A stretch of DNA of 64,000 nt from Cardinalis cardinalis. Lineage: Eukaryota > Chordata > Aves > Passeriformes > Cardinalidae. Below are positions 1 through 13,100 of this stretch, in pieces. A model generated the notes under the pieces. That model had not been told where the DNA came from and did no database searches. It saw nothing but the letters and a program-made list of their open reading frames with translations. A program made the position numbers and the translations under genes. How positions within the stretch are numbered: the stretch's first letter is position 1; each line of letters opens with the position of its first letter. The DNA lies in assembly GCA_014549065.1 (NCBI GenBank), contig JACDOX010000001.1, forward strand, positions 4,641,481 to 4,705,480. The letters are read 5' to 3'.

Positions 1-1023
1 GCACATCTCATTATGTAGACTGTTACTCAAAGCAGAGGACAGCACTACACCCTGAAGGGGCACCTAGCAAATCCTTTTTTACTAATTTAAGGTGAGACCA
101 ATGTTTTGAAAAAGCACATAAAGTGTTTAAAACCCTGACAACCCTTCAAGTCATAAATGTTTCGAGACTTTTTTCAAAAGTAAGCCAAGCCAAGTATTCT
201 GCCTAATATTGAACTGCAATAAGCTGTTCTGTAGCCATGCTTTCCTGATACCAAGAGATAACAAAATAAATCANACAGCATGGTATGTATCAGCAGAGCT
301 ACTGAAGAAGTTATCACACAGGAAAGGAGGACTAATCTAGACTTTTGCTGGAAGAATAAATTGGGACAAAGACAGACGCTATGGCAAGGACAGAAAACTT
401 TCAAATTTCAAAAAGCATTCCAGTTTCTTCAGAGCTAATCCAAAGGAGTCTCCAGAGAGCCTTTGTTCTTTCTAGCAACATCTGCACAACAGAAGTCTCC
501 AATTAAAGCAGTGGTCATTAACTTTCCCATAAACAGGTGAGGCACTGAGAGTGACAGGGCTGGGCTTGTTTTGNATGCTCCCTAATTTTGGAACTGCCCA
601 AGTATTTTTATTCATAACTGACTGGCCTTTTGGGTGGTGTTTCATTGAACTAAATGCAGCTAATCTACTCAATTGTAAAAGTGAGTATGTTTAAGAGCTG
701 GTGAAATGGGCCAGCTTACACAGTGTATATAGTCAGTGATGCAAGAAAATGACTAAACTAACANCTATGTTTCTCTATCAAAATAAAATTTATTCCCCGG
801 CCATTTCTCAACCTCCTTTTGCTCCTCTCCACAATTTAGTCACACAAACTCCCCAGTTATATTGAGAAAGCTACTACCACAGTTAAAAAAGAAAAAAAAA
901 ACACAACAAACTAATACATTGGATCAAACCCCTCCCATAGAAAAACAAGCAGCATTAGAAAAAGCACTTCCTGGAACTCAACAGGCAGACAGAACCTACG
1001 CTAACTCAAGAATACAATTTTAC
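1..1023 (-). other. PRKDC intron 68, 3' part beyond the window
   Basis: No coding match to the next human PRKDC segment on the minus strand. AT-rich, no repeat family recognised. The next exon must lie left of position 1. Confidence 0.8.
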
Positions 1024-1135
1024 CGATTTGTAATGATATCATCCCAGATGTTCATAGGATCCATTTTAGCATCTGGATATCTGCTTGTCCAAGTTCTGAG
1101 AAGTCTCTTAAGGGAAGCCTCTGAAGCTAAGTTAC
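1024..1135 (-). CDS. PRKDC: PRKDC coding exon 68, last one in the window
   Basis: Residues 3158-3195, with RYPDAKMDPMNIWDDIITN identical to human. Ends on two bases of an arginine codon at donor CG|GTAAAA; the human continuation (RCFFLSKIEEKL-like) is not found in 1-1020. Confidence 0.96.
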
Positions 1136-4100
1136 CTAGAAATCAATTGAGAACATTTAAAATGCATCTGAAGCCAAACAGCATGAAAACAGGCTAAACA
1201 AAATATAGTCTAACATTCAAACCAGAAAACTGCCACTAAGTAACCCACTGGCATTTCTGGGCTTGCACTAAAAATGCTACTTAGTGATAACCATATTACT
1301 TTTGTTTATTGCCAAAACACAGGGGATTCCATAAGGACATAAGTGTCAATTGCCACTGGAGATCACCACCAGGTAGTTTCCTTTCCATATATGAACATGC
1401 TGGAACACAGTGGAACTGCTAANTAAATTTAATATCTAATTTGGCTTATGCACATAAATGTGTACTTCAGGTCTACATCAGTAGGAGCAACTTATATACC
1501 ACATCCATATTTTCATCTCTGCTAACTGCTATTTACTATCAAAAGTTACTCCAATAAAAAAGCTCAGCTTAAAACTTTAAGTGACACTTTCAAAAGAGAT
1601 GCTTAACTCTTGTGATAAGAGTTATGCTAATTAAACTTTGCAATAGAACACAAAGTTATGTTCAATCCTTTCTTACAAAACTGTAATAGGTCTTACTGTC
1701 AAGAAGACAGTAAGAAGTAATTCCAGACTTATGCTTCTTCAAACAGCAGTCCAGAAATTCAAAGTTCAGGAAACAACAATTACTGAATACAAAAGGAAAA
1801 TTGCTTGAGAGGAAAAAAACAAAAAANCTTTACTTCTCTTGGTCATAAAATTGATGAAATCCTGTATTTCTGTCAAAGCTTGTACAGACTGCAGTTTGGT
1901 CATTCGACTTTGATATAACAAGGAATCAATGCTGGAGTAGCTCTGAAAGAGAGAGAATCAAAGACAGAATTTAAAGCACAATTCTTTTCAGTGCTCTACA
2001 AATTATTGATCAGATGCTTTTGTATGTTATGCCTTAGAACCCAACCTCTTACAAGTANTTTAATAGCTGATAATCAGAGAGCAACTCTGCTTTGGACAAG
2101 CACAGCGGCATATTCTAGCTGCAATTCCTATCCTAGGTTTGAGCAAAGTCCTTCAGTCAAACCAAAACTCAATAATGGACAGAATTTGTAACTTCCCAAT
2201 GCAACACTCTTTGCAAGCTGTCCCCTCTGAGGGCAGGAGGCCCCTGAAAAGATGAACAAAATAAAATTTTTATTGTCTGCACAAGCAATTACTGTGAAAA
2301 ATGTATAAAAGATAAAATCAGCAAAACAAACTAAACCAGAAGAATGCACTCCATTGGCTCACTGACCTTTCATGATTGCACACAGTGAATTTAAAAGAAG
2401 TTTTGTCACCTGACATGGAAGGCACTGAGTGTTTCTCTTGAGAGTATAATCTAGCAGCAGTAATAGCAGCAGCACTTTCATTTTTCCAGTTTACACAAAA
2501 AAGCCACACCAGAGATGGAANACATTATTACCTGCATGAAGATCTGCATGCCATTGCTAATGTAATATTTGGCTCTGTCAAAATCATCTTGCAGGATGTA
2601 CAGGAGACTGAGTTCTTGGCTGTAGTGCATTTCTATAATGGCNTTCTTCTGTTCTGTCTTCATTGCCTCATCAATAAAGGTTAGCAAAGTCTGGTCATTC
2701 TCCCCACTGAGCAGTAACTTCAACTTACTGCGTATTATGTAGGGCAGATACGTCTCCTACAAAGTGAGAACACAGTTTTTATTTCTAAGAATGGAATATT
2801 AGATGATCAATTTTTTTGTTATCAGTGGCAAATCAAATAAATAAAAAAAAATTATTTTTTTAAAATATATTTTCCCTTTTGACAAATTCCTATTTGCTAA
2901 CAAATCAAAGCAGCCTTTTCCTATAGCTTGAGAAGCTGTTAGTAAATTTTACCAGTTTCAAAATCCACGCTTTGGTAACTCTTAAAATAGGAAAATATGT
3001 AAGTGAGAAAAGCAGAAAAGACTTGCAAAAGGAAGAAGGAGACAATAAAGCTGGTCCTATGGGATCTGCCACAGACTTACGGTAAAAATTAAACATCAAA
3101 ATGAACAAGTAGAAGTAATTGTTTCAATTTTTTAAATATACCAGACTCTCCACTAATTTCCATAAGAAAGTAACCCAAATAATGCAATTGATTTTCACCC
3201 ATAATCTCAATACTCTAGGACATCCCTGCGGAGATAAAAATGGCGCAGTACCAATGAAATAATTTCTAAAGACCTGAAAAAATGGATCATTCCATGTTTT
3301 GCTTAGGTCTGGAGGTTTTCCACTATCAATATTAACAGTGGCACAATACTCCAGAGACTTCCACATTGTGAGGTGGTCATAGCATTCCAGAGATGCAAGT
3401 TCCCAGAAGTCCTTCTCTGCTTCTGTTGGCTCCCCATCTTGCCAGTCTTCTTGGGAGAGTGCCTAGGGAATGAATTTGAAGGGAGAATAGTGCCAGATTG
3501 CAGCCAAGAACCTGTTTCAATTCTAAGTCATGAGTAACTTAACTGTCATTAATTCTCATAAAAGTATCTATCCATTTACCAGAGTGTGGCAGCTACATTA
3601 AATGCAGAAAATTCAAGCTTGGCAGTGTTTATATAGAAGTTAATTTCAGATAGCTATCTTCAGAAAACCTACATTTTTGAAGAGTGAACATTTTAAAAGA
3701 AGGTTAGAGATCTGTCTTCATTTTTACCCANTGCAACTCATGCCATGAACACATGCAATTTGCTCTCTCAGGGTTGCAGTGTGCCCATGTGTTTTTGTCT
3801 GCTTAGATAATTGCACTTTTTTCTAATTTGATTAGTTTTAAGTCTTGAGAGAATTACAAAACAATAATATCTTATTGTAATTTTACCTTATCATAATATT
3901 GAGCTGCTTCAGCATAATCGTTCCTTGCTTCTGCCAACAAAGCTTTCTGTGTAATTTCCTTAGTCCCAATCTTACCACTGAAAATGCCACGAAGGGCATC
4001 ATAATCCCCAAGGGATCTGTAAAGCCTAGTAAAATTGAAAAGAGAAATCTTTTAAATAGCTCAGCAGGTGTGTATCAATGTAAACAGAAGCTATCTAAAA

Positions 4101-7100
4101 AAAATTCAATAAGCAGTAATACTACCAGCTTGAAATAGTAAATTTTAGGAATTCTTATGTAAGATCAGAAATACACACTTAACTACATGAACTTCATCTT
4201 ATAGGGTAATAGCTGAACTATGGAAACTCCTGCAGTTGAAAAGCTGTGAACAAGATGTTTTTCAGCAGTCTGACAGCATCATATGAGTGCACAGTTTTAA
4301 AGTCTAATTGCTCTCACTGTCAGTATTAACTGAGAAAAAAATTAAAAGCATATCTAATTCTAAAAGACAAAGACTAAAAAAGAAATCCCACAAGCCATAA
4401 AAGCAGAGTTTTTCACAGGGCAAACCTAAGTGGGAGTAAATTGTCTCAAACAAGAATTTACTTAGCAAGTTCAATCCATCTGATCACATCTGGGGGCAGC
4501 TCTGTCCTCCCACGCATCCTTTTGGACGGGGGCTCCTCCGCAGGGGACAGAGCCATCAGGGCACGCTCCAGGAGAAGGATGCCCATGGGCTGCTGCAAAC
4601 TTGCAAGGCAGCTCGTGCTCACGTTAGCTGAGTCCAGTTCCAGTAGCTCTCTGTGCTGGTAACTCATTTCCTGTAAAATAAAACAACAAGTGTCTAACTT
4701 GGTGTAAAACTACACAGATCCTTTGGCAACCTTTTTCCTATAGTGCAAGTTGTAAAATGGAAATAAGCCATTAGGCCTCCAGAAGTTCCCAACCCAGCAA
4801 AAACTGGAATATTTTTCCTTCTGTACTGTTGCTCTCTGCACAGAGAACAGTACAGAGTAACCCCATATACTTTGGCTCCAAGACATGGGACAACTCTCTG
4901 GGCAGAATCACAAGGAAAGTGGGGGAGAGGTAGATGGACACATTGACAGCCTGAACTTTTCCTTCTGTTTGTTGGCAGGATTTTGCCTGCTACACAGCAG
5001 CTGTGCTTCACTTAGCCTGTGCAGTGGTGCATTCCTGCATAAGCCAAAGGCACGATTTACAGATTTNCCAAGAAGTCTTCTCTGAGCTGGAGGCTTTCTA
5101 TCCACACACTCAGCCAGTTTTAGCACATCACAGCTTCTTGTTAGACTCCTCTAGCACTGTACTGTCTACCCCTACCTGATTTAAAGACANGACAATATTC
5201 TTCTTTAGCATATTTAACATTAGTCCAACTACAGAATAATCTCTTCTTCAGGGATAAACATTCTTGTTTAGTTGAAGCTTTTTNTTTTAATACTTAAATC
5301 ACTATTTTTAAATACAAGAAATAAATCAAGAAGAAAAAAATTCACANCATGGAAGAGGTGCAGTATAGCTTTCATTACAAGAAACAGCACCACATTTTAG
5401 AATAAAAATTAAAACCAGATTCTTGCAATACAGCATGTTCAAGGATACAATGTGAAAAGAAACCAATGTTTGGAAATTGCAACAGGAGACTGAAAACCAA
5501 CCAAGTTACACTTCTTTGATAAATGACAACCACCACAAAAACTACAGAAGAGGCATCTGGCATAAGCAAACTCAGGACACAATTTGTAGAGCTGGGACTC
5601 AAAAAACCCACAGCCTCTTGCAGCTTCCNGAGTTACAGACCAGTCAGATCCCAAAGAGGGGTTAGCATATCTATTTCAATTACTATTAAGGCAATTTCAA
5701 TTAGCTGCACACATGCCCCAGACACATTCCTTGACTGCCAGCTTTTAGGGGTTACATCAGGAACACAGTGACGACTGCACAAAAATCTAAAACCTTAAGA
5801 ACAGCTTTGCTAAGGTAAGACCAAAAGCCCTTTCCCACACAACAGGAAAAAGGGTAAGAACTGTGCAAATGTTAAGGGTATGTGCAAAGAATTAATATCC
5901 TCCCAAACTTAAAATTTACAGACATCATCCCACATCAAAGGAGGTATCTTTCTATTTAGTGCATTTTGGTGACTATTTGATCACTTATCGTCTCAAAGCA
6001 GAGGAAATGTTCCCTGCTCCATATGCAATGAGCACTGTCTATCTGCACCACATGTTCAAAGATTAGGGAGAATGGCATCCAAGCTGGCCTGCCAGCTAAA
6101 ACATTTCTAAGGCAATTATAAGTTCTTCAGAGGCCAAGCATCACTTTGGAGGCTAAGTAAACTTTTGTCATGGAGTTAACCTCTTTTAGTATTTCAGTTG
6201 GTCCTTAATCTGCCCTGAAAGTGAATCCCAGAGCTTCATAGTAAATTTTAACATTACATGTGTAGACAAAACCAGCTCTTTTAACCCACCAAGCTCTTTT
6301 CCTGATTGGACATGAACCTGTAGAAGATTAAGAAGTCAAACAACCAGAAGAAAACCTTTCTGAGACCAGCCAGTATTTATTATGCTCTTGGTATACAGGA
6401 AAGAAAAGCTGTACTTCCAAACGGCCAAGCCACCAGGACCCACATGTGTGAGTCAAATGAAAGCCCTGACACTGCTGTGCTCTTGCTCACACTCCCCCAG
6501 GCTGCTCTCTTGATCAATGTGAACTCAATTCCCTACTGGGAAAAAACTTCCTCTCAGTGCTTGCAGGCTGTTTGGACTTCATGACATAGTACTTTTGTTA
6601 TTGATGAGGATGGCAAGGAGATGCTCTTATTGCTTTTACAAAGTCTGTATTTTTGATGAAATTGAATTTACCTACTTCTTGAGTCTCCATTTTACATCTA
6701 TCCAGAAAAAAAAAGTAGCCTAATGCAACANTGTTATTAGCAGAGTCTAGACAGCATAATTCAACACAAATAATATCATCAAGATGGAACCAACAAATGC
6801 AATGTCAAGAGGGAATGTTAACAGATAGCTATTGTGAGATGCTGGCTCAAAAAATACCAAGACAGCCCAGAAAAATCCCCATAGTATTTGACCTTTTATG
6901 CAGCTGCACAGAAAAAAAGTAAACAAGAAATTACATTTTTTCAGATGTGTAATTACAAGTACTAAGAAGCAAGGTTTCTCTCTGTTTACAAAGCTAGTTC
7001 AAACTAGATGGTTCTCTTGTATTTTGAAGGATACCTGTCACAAAGTATTTAAATTTCCATAACAAAAAAGAAACCNTCAGCTGCCACTGAAAAAAAGATT

Positions 7101-10100
7101 CCTTTGAGAGCAGGAATCACAACATCAATACAGTTGATAAGAATCATTAAATACGGTGACAGTGGGTATTTAACAGGTGCTGGGACAAGTTTTTTTTATC
7201 TCTCTGAAAACTGGGTTAAAATTCACAATCTATTCCAGGTCAGTATATTCTCACAACAGAAAGGCTCNTGTTTCCTCTCCACTGAAACAACTGTGGTGCA
7301 CCCACTCATCCTCTGGTGAGCCCTTCCTTCATTACTGAAAATCCCCAGACAACTACTTCAGGGGACTAATTTGAAAAAAAATAAACAAGAGAGACTAACA
7401 ACAAACGGTCTGACAGCTACTGATATCCTCAAGACATCAAAGAATTCNTCAGTAAGCACTTCCCAGAAACAAGAAGATAAGCACAACACCCACAGAACCC
7501 TTTCAATTGTTCTCAATTCCCACTTCAATTGAAATAGCTTTTATTTGTAATCAAACCTCTTCTTGTTACTGATGCAATTAAAACATTAAAAGGTGACTCA
7601 AACTCTTAGAGAGAAATGTAGAAACCTTGAAAAATCAGTTCAGAGGTATGAACTACCTTGTTCACCTTAAGTGTCACTTGAAATANCCATTTGGTTAACA
7701 ATTCTCCTTCCATCTCTGTCTAAACTTCAGTGACAGGATTTGACCTTCACTACCCTGGGTTTATCACACATTCAGAGACATTGTATCCAGTTACTTCCAT
7801 GCCATACATCAGGATTTACCTGGATGCACGCAATGAAGGGTGGAAAGTATGACAGGCTCATACTGAGGAAATTATTGAAGTCGTTCAGCAGCTTCTGGAC
7901 AATGGCGTTTTTCTCAGAAGGGCTTTTAGAGTTTTTGACCTCATGAAAAATTCCACTAAACAAACTGCTGAAAAGTTGCTTGGCAAATGTTGGATCTTTC
8001 TGTGAATGACAATGAAAACAGTAAGGTCACTGAACTTTGCTGTGACACAACAGATTGTTAAATAAAATTAAAAGATATGACCCACTCTGTACCTAATCCC
8101 TAGGCACACTTTGGGAGTGGACTATTTAAACTGGCATTTAAATTGGTATGCATCTCACCTATGCTGGGAATTACAGTACTACCCATTCAAACACCATTTT
8201 AATTCTTCTACTTAAAGAAACTCTAAGGCAATGCAGATTTTCAGGCCAGAGTGTCAGTGGAGAGGGTGGAATTTGCAATTTTCACATATTCACAACTCCC
8301 ATTACAAGAACNAGACACCAAATATCATGTTAGGGATACCACAGTCCATGAAGTGAGTTTTAGGGAAAAAAGAAGACATCAGTATTTGAGGAGACGTGGT
8401 ACTAAAAATTGAGGCAGCCAACAGAGAGATAGACCGTCTGTACAGACAGACAGTTTCATCTGAGATTTAAAGGCATTTTTTCAACCCACAAATACTTTTG
8501 TGTGTGCAACATAATCCTATGCATCTTGATCTATCATGGGTCTGTAATTTGGTCTAACTCTTTATCTAACACTCCACTCCTGAGTGTGCTACTTCCATCC
8601 TTTACAGAGAGATAAGGGACTATCAAAAGTAATGAAACACAAAGGTAATCAGGAAGACTGTAACTTCCCAAAGGCTGTAAAATGGGATTCAGTCTACTGT
8701 TGAGTTCAGTACAGTTTCTACCACTCTCATTTAGGAAAAGGAATATTAGATCAGCTTTACTGAGCAGACTGAGAACAGTCTTAGTCATACTAAGTTCATT
8801 TATGTTTTTATAAGTCTATGACAGACATATAATCGAAGAGAAATGACTGTTGTTACTGAACAGAGAGATGTCCTTTGCAATAATGTCTGCTGAGAGGACT
8901 ATCTGTTTCTCAAGCAGAGCAACCTGCAGGAAATGGACAACAGCTGGTGTATCCAGTCCTCAACTGCTCAGGTGAGGCAAGCAACAAAGCATCTTCTCTG
9001 AACACTGCACCAGCACAGGGGCAGGAGAAACACTCCCTCAAAACAGTCTTTAAACGTGTATCACAGTGGTTGACTGCAAAGCTACAAATCCATTTTCAAA
9101 CTGGTTGCCTAGCTACATGACACTTTCCCTACAGGACCAGAAAACTCCACAAGTGACCTCTGAAAAGCAGACAGACCTGGGCAAGGCCCTGCAGAGGGGC
9201 AATGAGACTGCAGTATTCAATCTGGATGTCAGGAAGGTCTCCCACTCGGTAACTTCTGTACAATGTAACCTGGGCATCATACTTCATCTTCAGCTCAGAT
9301 TTTATCTCCTGAAATGCATTAATCATGTAAAAAAAAAGTTAGGAAATGGCCTCAAGCTTTGCCAGGAGAGGTTTAAATTAGATATTATGAAAAAATATGA
9401 AAAATATTTTACTGAAGGAGTGGTCAGGCATTGGAACAAACCTCCCACAGAAGTGGAGGNAACACCATCAGTGGAAGTGTTTAAAAGACAGGGGATTTTG
9501 TTGGTTGTATTTTGGACTGCCATACAGAACACATTTACAGGTTCTCTCTTGTAGGGTGGGAGGAAATGGTAACTTCAGCCTGCAAGTAAACATAAATTGG
9601 CTAAAATGGGTGCTTGTATGGTTCTTCCAGACATAAGTTCTGTTTACACAGTTGTCTGCATCTGCAGAGTATTACAGGAGTGTCTCAAACTGGTAGNTCT
9701 CAATCCTGGATTCCTGCTCTTGGGACTAAATGCTATCATTTTTTGACAATAATGTGTGCTATTTTTAGTAAGAGGAACATCTGAAAAACTGCTACAGAGA
9801 TTAAAACCACTTAGATTTATTGCAGGTANATAACACAACCAGAAAACCCACAAAGTAGTAAGTTTTCTGGCTCAGCAAATTATTATTANTGACATTCCTT
9901 CAGGTTAAAAGTTCAAACCAGTTCTGGGTAGTCCATCAGCTGTACCACATTTTTGAGTTCACCTTCAGACACTGGATAATATTCTCCAACAATTTCTGCA
10001 GTGTATTGCAGCTCTAAGGCTCCTAGTTTCCAGAATGACAACTGTAAAGGGCTTCCCAATAACTGTTAGGGATTCCCATCACATAAAATCATTTAATGCA

Positions 10101-13100
10101 TTTTAAGTGGTAGACTGGAAGTGTTATCATCCAGCTCTTTTCTCACCCATGCTAAGTAACATCATTTAGCTTTAGGGCCATAAACAGCATTACTCCAAAT
10201 TAAACCTTCTAAAGCTCTTGAAGTAGCAACCAGTACCTTACACCTAGCACTTCTTCCCAAAGTTACTACAAGAGATGAAGTACAAGACTGCAAATGCATT
10301 GAGACTTGAAGTTTTAAACCCATTTGGATTGCTAACCTTTTCTCTTTTCTGTTCAGCCAGACTTTTTCTGGCATAAATCAGACTGAGTTTGTCTTGGTCC
10401 TTCAAGAAACGTCTCCGAAGTCTCAGAATTTCTGCTCTTTCTTCCATACCTAAGGAACATGTGATTATGTTCACAGCTTTTCCTTTCAGATTTAATGCAA
10501 AAGCATCACATAAAAACAAACATCATCTTTGTATTTACTAGCAAGTAAATACAAGGCCTTTCAACAAGCTAGCCAATGATAAAAAAATTAAGTTGCTCTT
10601 AGGAGAAGAGATATTAAGCATTTATATAGAGACTTTAGGTGCATGGATGAGGTATAAAGATCAAACTATTGTACAGGGAAAGACCCTAAAACTCATGAAC
10701 AAATATGACCCATATGCCAGATTTATTTTAAGCTCTCAAAGGCATGAATGGCATTTGCACTATATTCCAGAAAGTATATAACTCCCTAAATAAAGGGGTG
10801 CTAAAAGATATTAAAATATTGTTTAGTAAGGATATTGTACTGTATTTTTTAAGTACGATTACAGAACTACCACTGGATCAACTCCTGCTCAGGACAGTCA
10901 TGGGGAAAGGCCACTTAACTGACTGTCAGCTCAGTCCACTTCNTAGAAAAGGAGAGTGAGCAAACAAAAACATACTACTGTAACTGGTATTCTCCAGGGT
11001 AGAAGACCAGGCACTANCTAGAAGGTAGACTGACCTCTCTATTTCTGTAGTTCTGCATGAACTGCAGTCTGTTAGTCATAACTGCCCTGAAACACCTCTC
11101 AGGTACTGAAAAGGTTGATCTTTATAACTCTATGCATGAACTCCCAATGTCATCCTCTTGGTCAAAATTTTAATGGAAATGTAGACAAGGGTTAAAGAGG
11201 GAGAAGGATCCTAAGTCACTTCAGAGCAGTACTGATATTTTTCACTTATTTACTGGGTGGAAGAAGGAGCATTCTCAGAAAAACAAGGACTTCTAATGAC
11301 AGATTGTAAAATGTTGGAGATCATGTAAGCACAGCTGAAATTGTTGAGAAAATATGTTTAAAGACATCTCTTCTTTAAAGAGTTTAATTTAAAACAGAAG
11401 GGTCAGAACTGTCTGATANTCATGCTGTGATCCTCTTAGGGAGAGGGAGGAATGCAGAGATCACACTGACTGGTTTCTCATCCAGCCAGTTCTTTCAATG
11501 AGCAACATATAATTTTACAATTCCTAGCACAGTCCTAGCTTTTTGTCACATGCTATGTATCATCACGCACTCCTGGAAACAAAATCTCTCAAGGTGAACC
11601 TCAGCTGGGCTGTCTCAAAGACAATGGGCTGCCAGCCAAATAACTGACAAGGACGGTTTATAAAAGTGTACTAATTGCATGGAAACTGCACAGTAAGGCT
11701 TACAGACCTTTAGTTTTGCTGTCCACTTCATCTCCAGGCAAACCCAGCCTTTTTTTCCCNAAATCTGGCCCCACTGGTTTAAAGGTTGCTTGTTTAAATT
11801 TTTCACTCCTTTTGCTAACCAACAGCATGGATGAAGACGAGGATTCAGAGGATGAAGGAACTGCATACTCTGCCAATGTGTCAATGCTACTTCCAGTTAG
11901 CCAATTAAAAGAACTTCTACCACCTGTAAAAAGAAATTGCCAAAAAGCTCTAACATACTCAGATATAAATAAAATGAAAACATCTCTGAGGCAGGTATTT
12001 TTTCTCTCCCAAAAATATAATTTCCTAGTGTTTAAGGGCAGAACAGATTTCAAGCTGCTAGGTAAGACAGTGTTTCTTTTACATTAGGCAGAACATAAAA
12101 TATGTATGGACTAATAAAAATGTGATTTTTTTTTTCTCATATCACACGAAAAAAAAAAGCCCTGGAAAACAAAATACTAAACATATTTATACTTTTATAT
12201 TAAAAAATCATATGCAGCAGAAATTCCTTCACTCCTACAGCAAAAAAGAACATTTCAGAAAACACTGTTTTGGACTTACTGCCATGCTGTGTAGGTGTAA
12301 ATTCATANTGCCTTTGGGTAGCCCTCACTTGCCCACGGACTGACCCAGAAGGAGAAAGGGANCGTTCCTGTGACAAATTCCTGTGGGTACTTGGAGAAGC
12401 CTGAGTCTCCACAAACATTGGTGTGAGCACAGTGCTCCGGTAACGCCAGCTGGAATCAACTACAAAGTCCTACGAACAAAGAAAGATGTTAAGAAGAACA
12501 ATTAAGATGGAGGATTTCTGCATTTCTTCATTGAGCCAGATGACAGAAATTACAGTCCAGAAATTAAAACACCNTCCCAGGCATAGGGGCAAAACTTGAC
12601 TATATATAAAAGTAACCCCAAGAAACCACAAACATGTAGAAGTTCTGCACAGCTCAGTAAAAAAAGCTCATTAACTTAAGACTGGTCAGCTGAGGACTGA
12701 TTTACAGCTCTTGCACCAGTATTCCTGTTTCTTGACAGTATTTCTCCAGTTGATGCTGCTTCTCTCCGCCACCCTCTTTTTTAGCATTTCAGTACTCTAC
12801 AAATTAACTATTCTTGGCATATTATNTTAATTAAATATACATTTTTTAAAAGAAAGTACAATTATTGCCCCCACAAAATCATCAAACTTCTGATACTATG
12901 CACAACTCATAACTGCTGCACCTGTTAACTTTGGAGCACAAAACACTTTGGAAAATCTCCTTCATTATGCCATTCTTTTCTAAGTTGTAACTACATTAAA
13001 GAGCAGAATTTGTCACATAGTTGTGAACAGAACAACACAGTACAATTCACCTGAAACTTGCATTCAGACAGTGGATGCTCAAATATTTTTCTGGAATAAT

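Noticed and set aside
4441..4662. Plus-strand open frame of 73 codons
   Set aside because: Antisense of PRKDC exon 63, whose minus-strand frame has clear human similarity.
9066..9554. Plus-strand open frame of 162 codons
   Set aside because: Antisense to PRKDC exon 61 joined to a CR1 fragment; not a separate gene.
11716..12087. Plus-strand open frame of 123 codons
   Set aside because: Antisense of PRKDC exon 59; its acidic stretch is the complement of the serine run.
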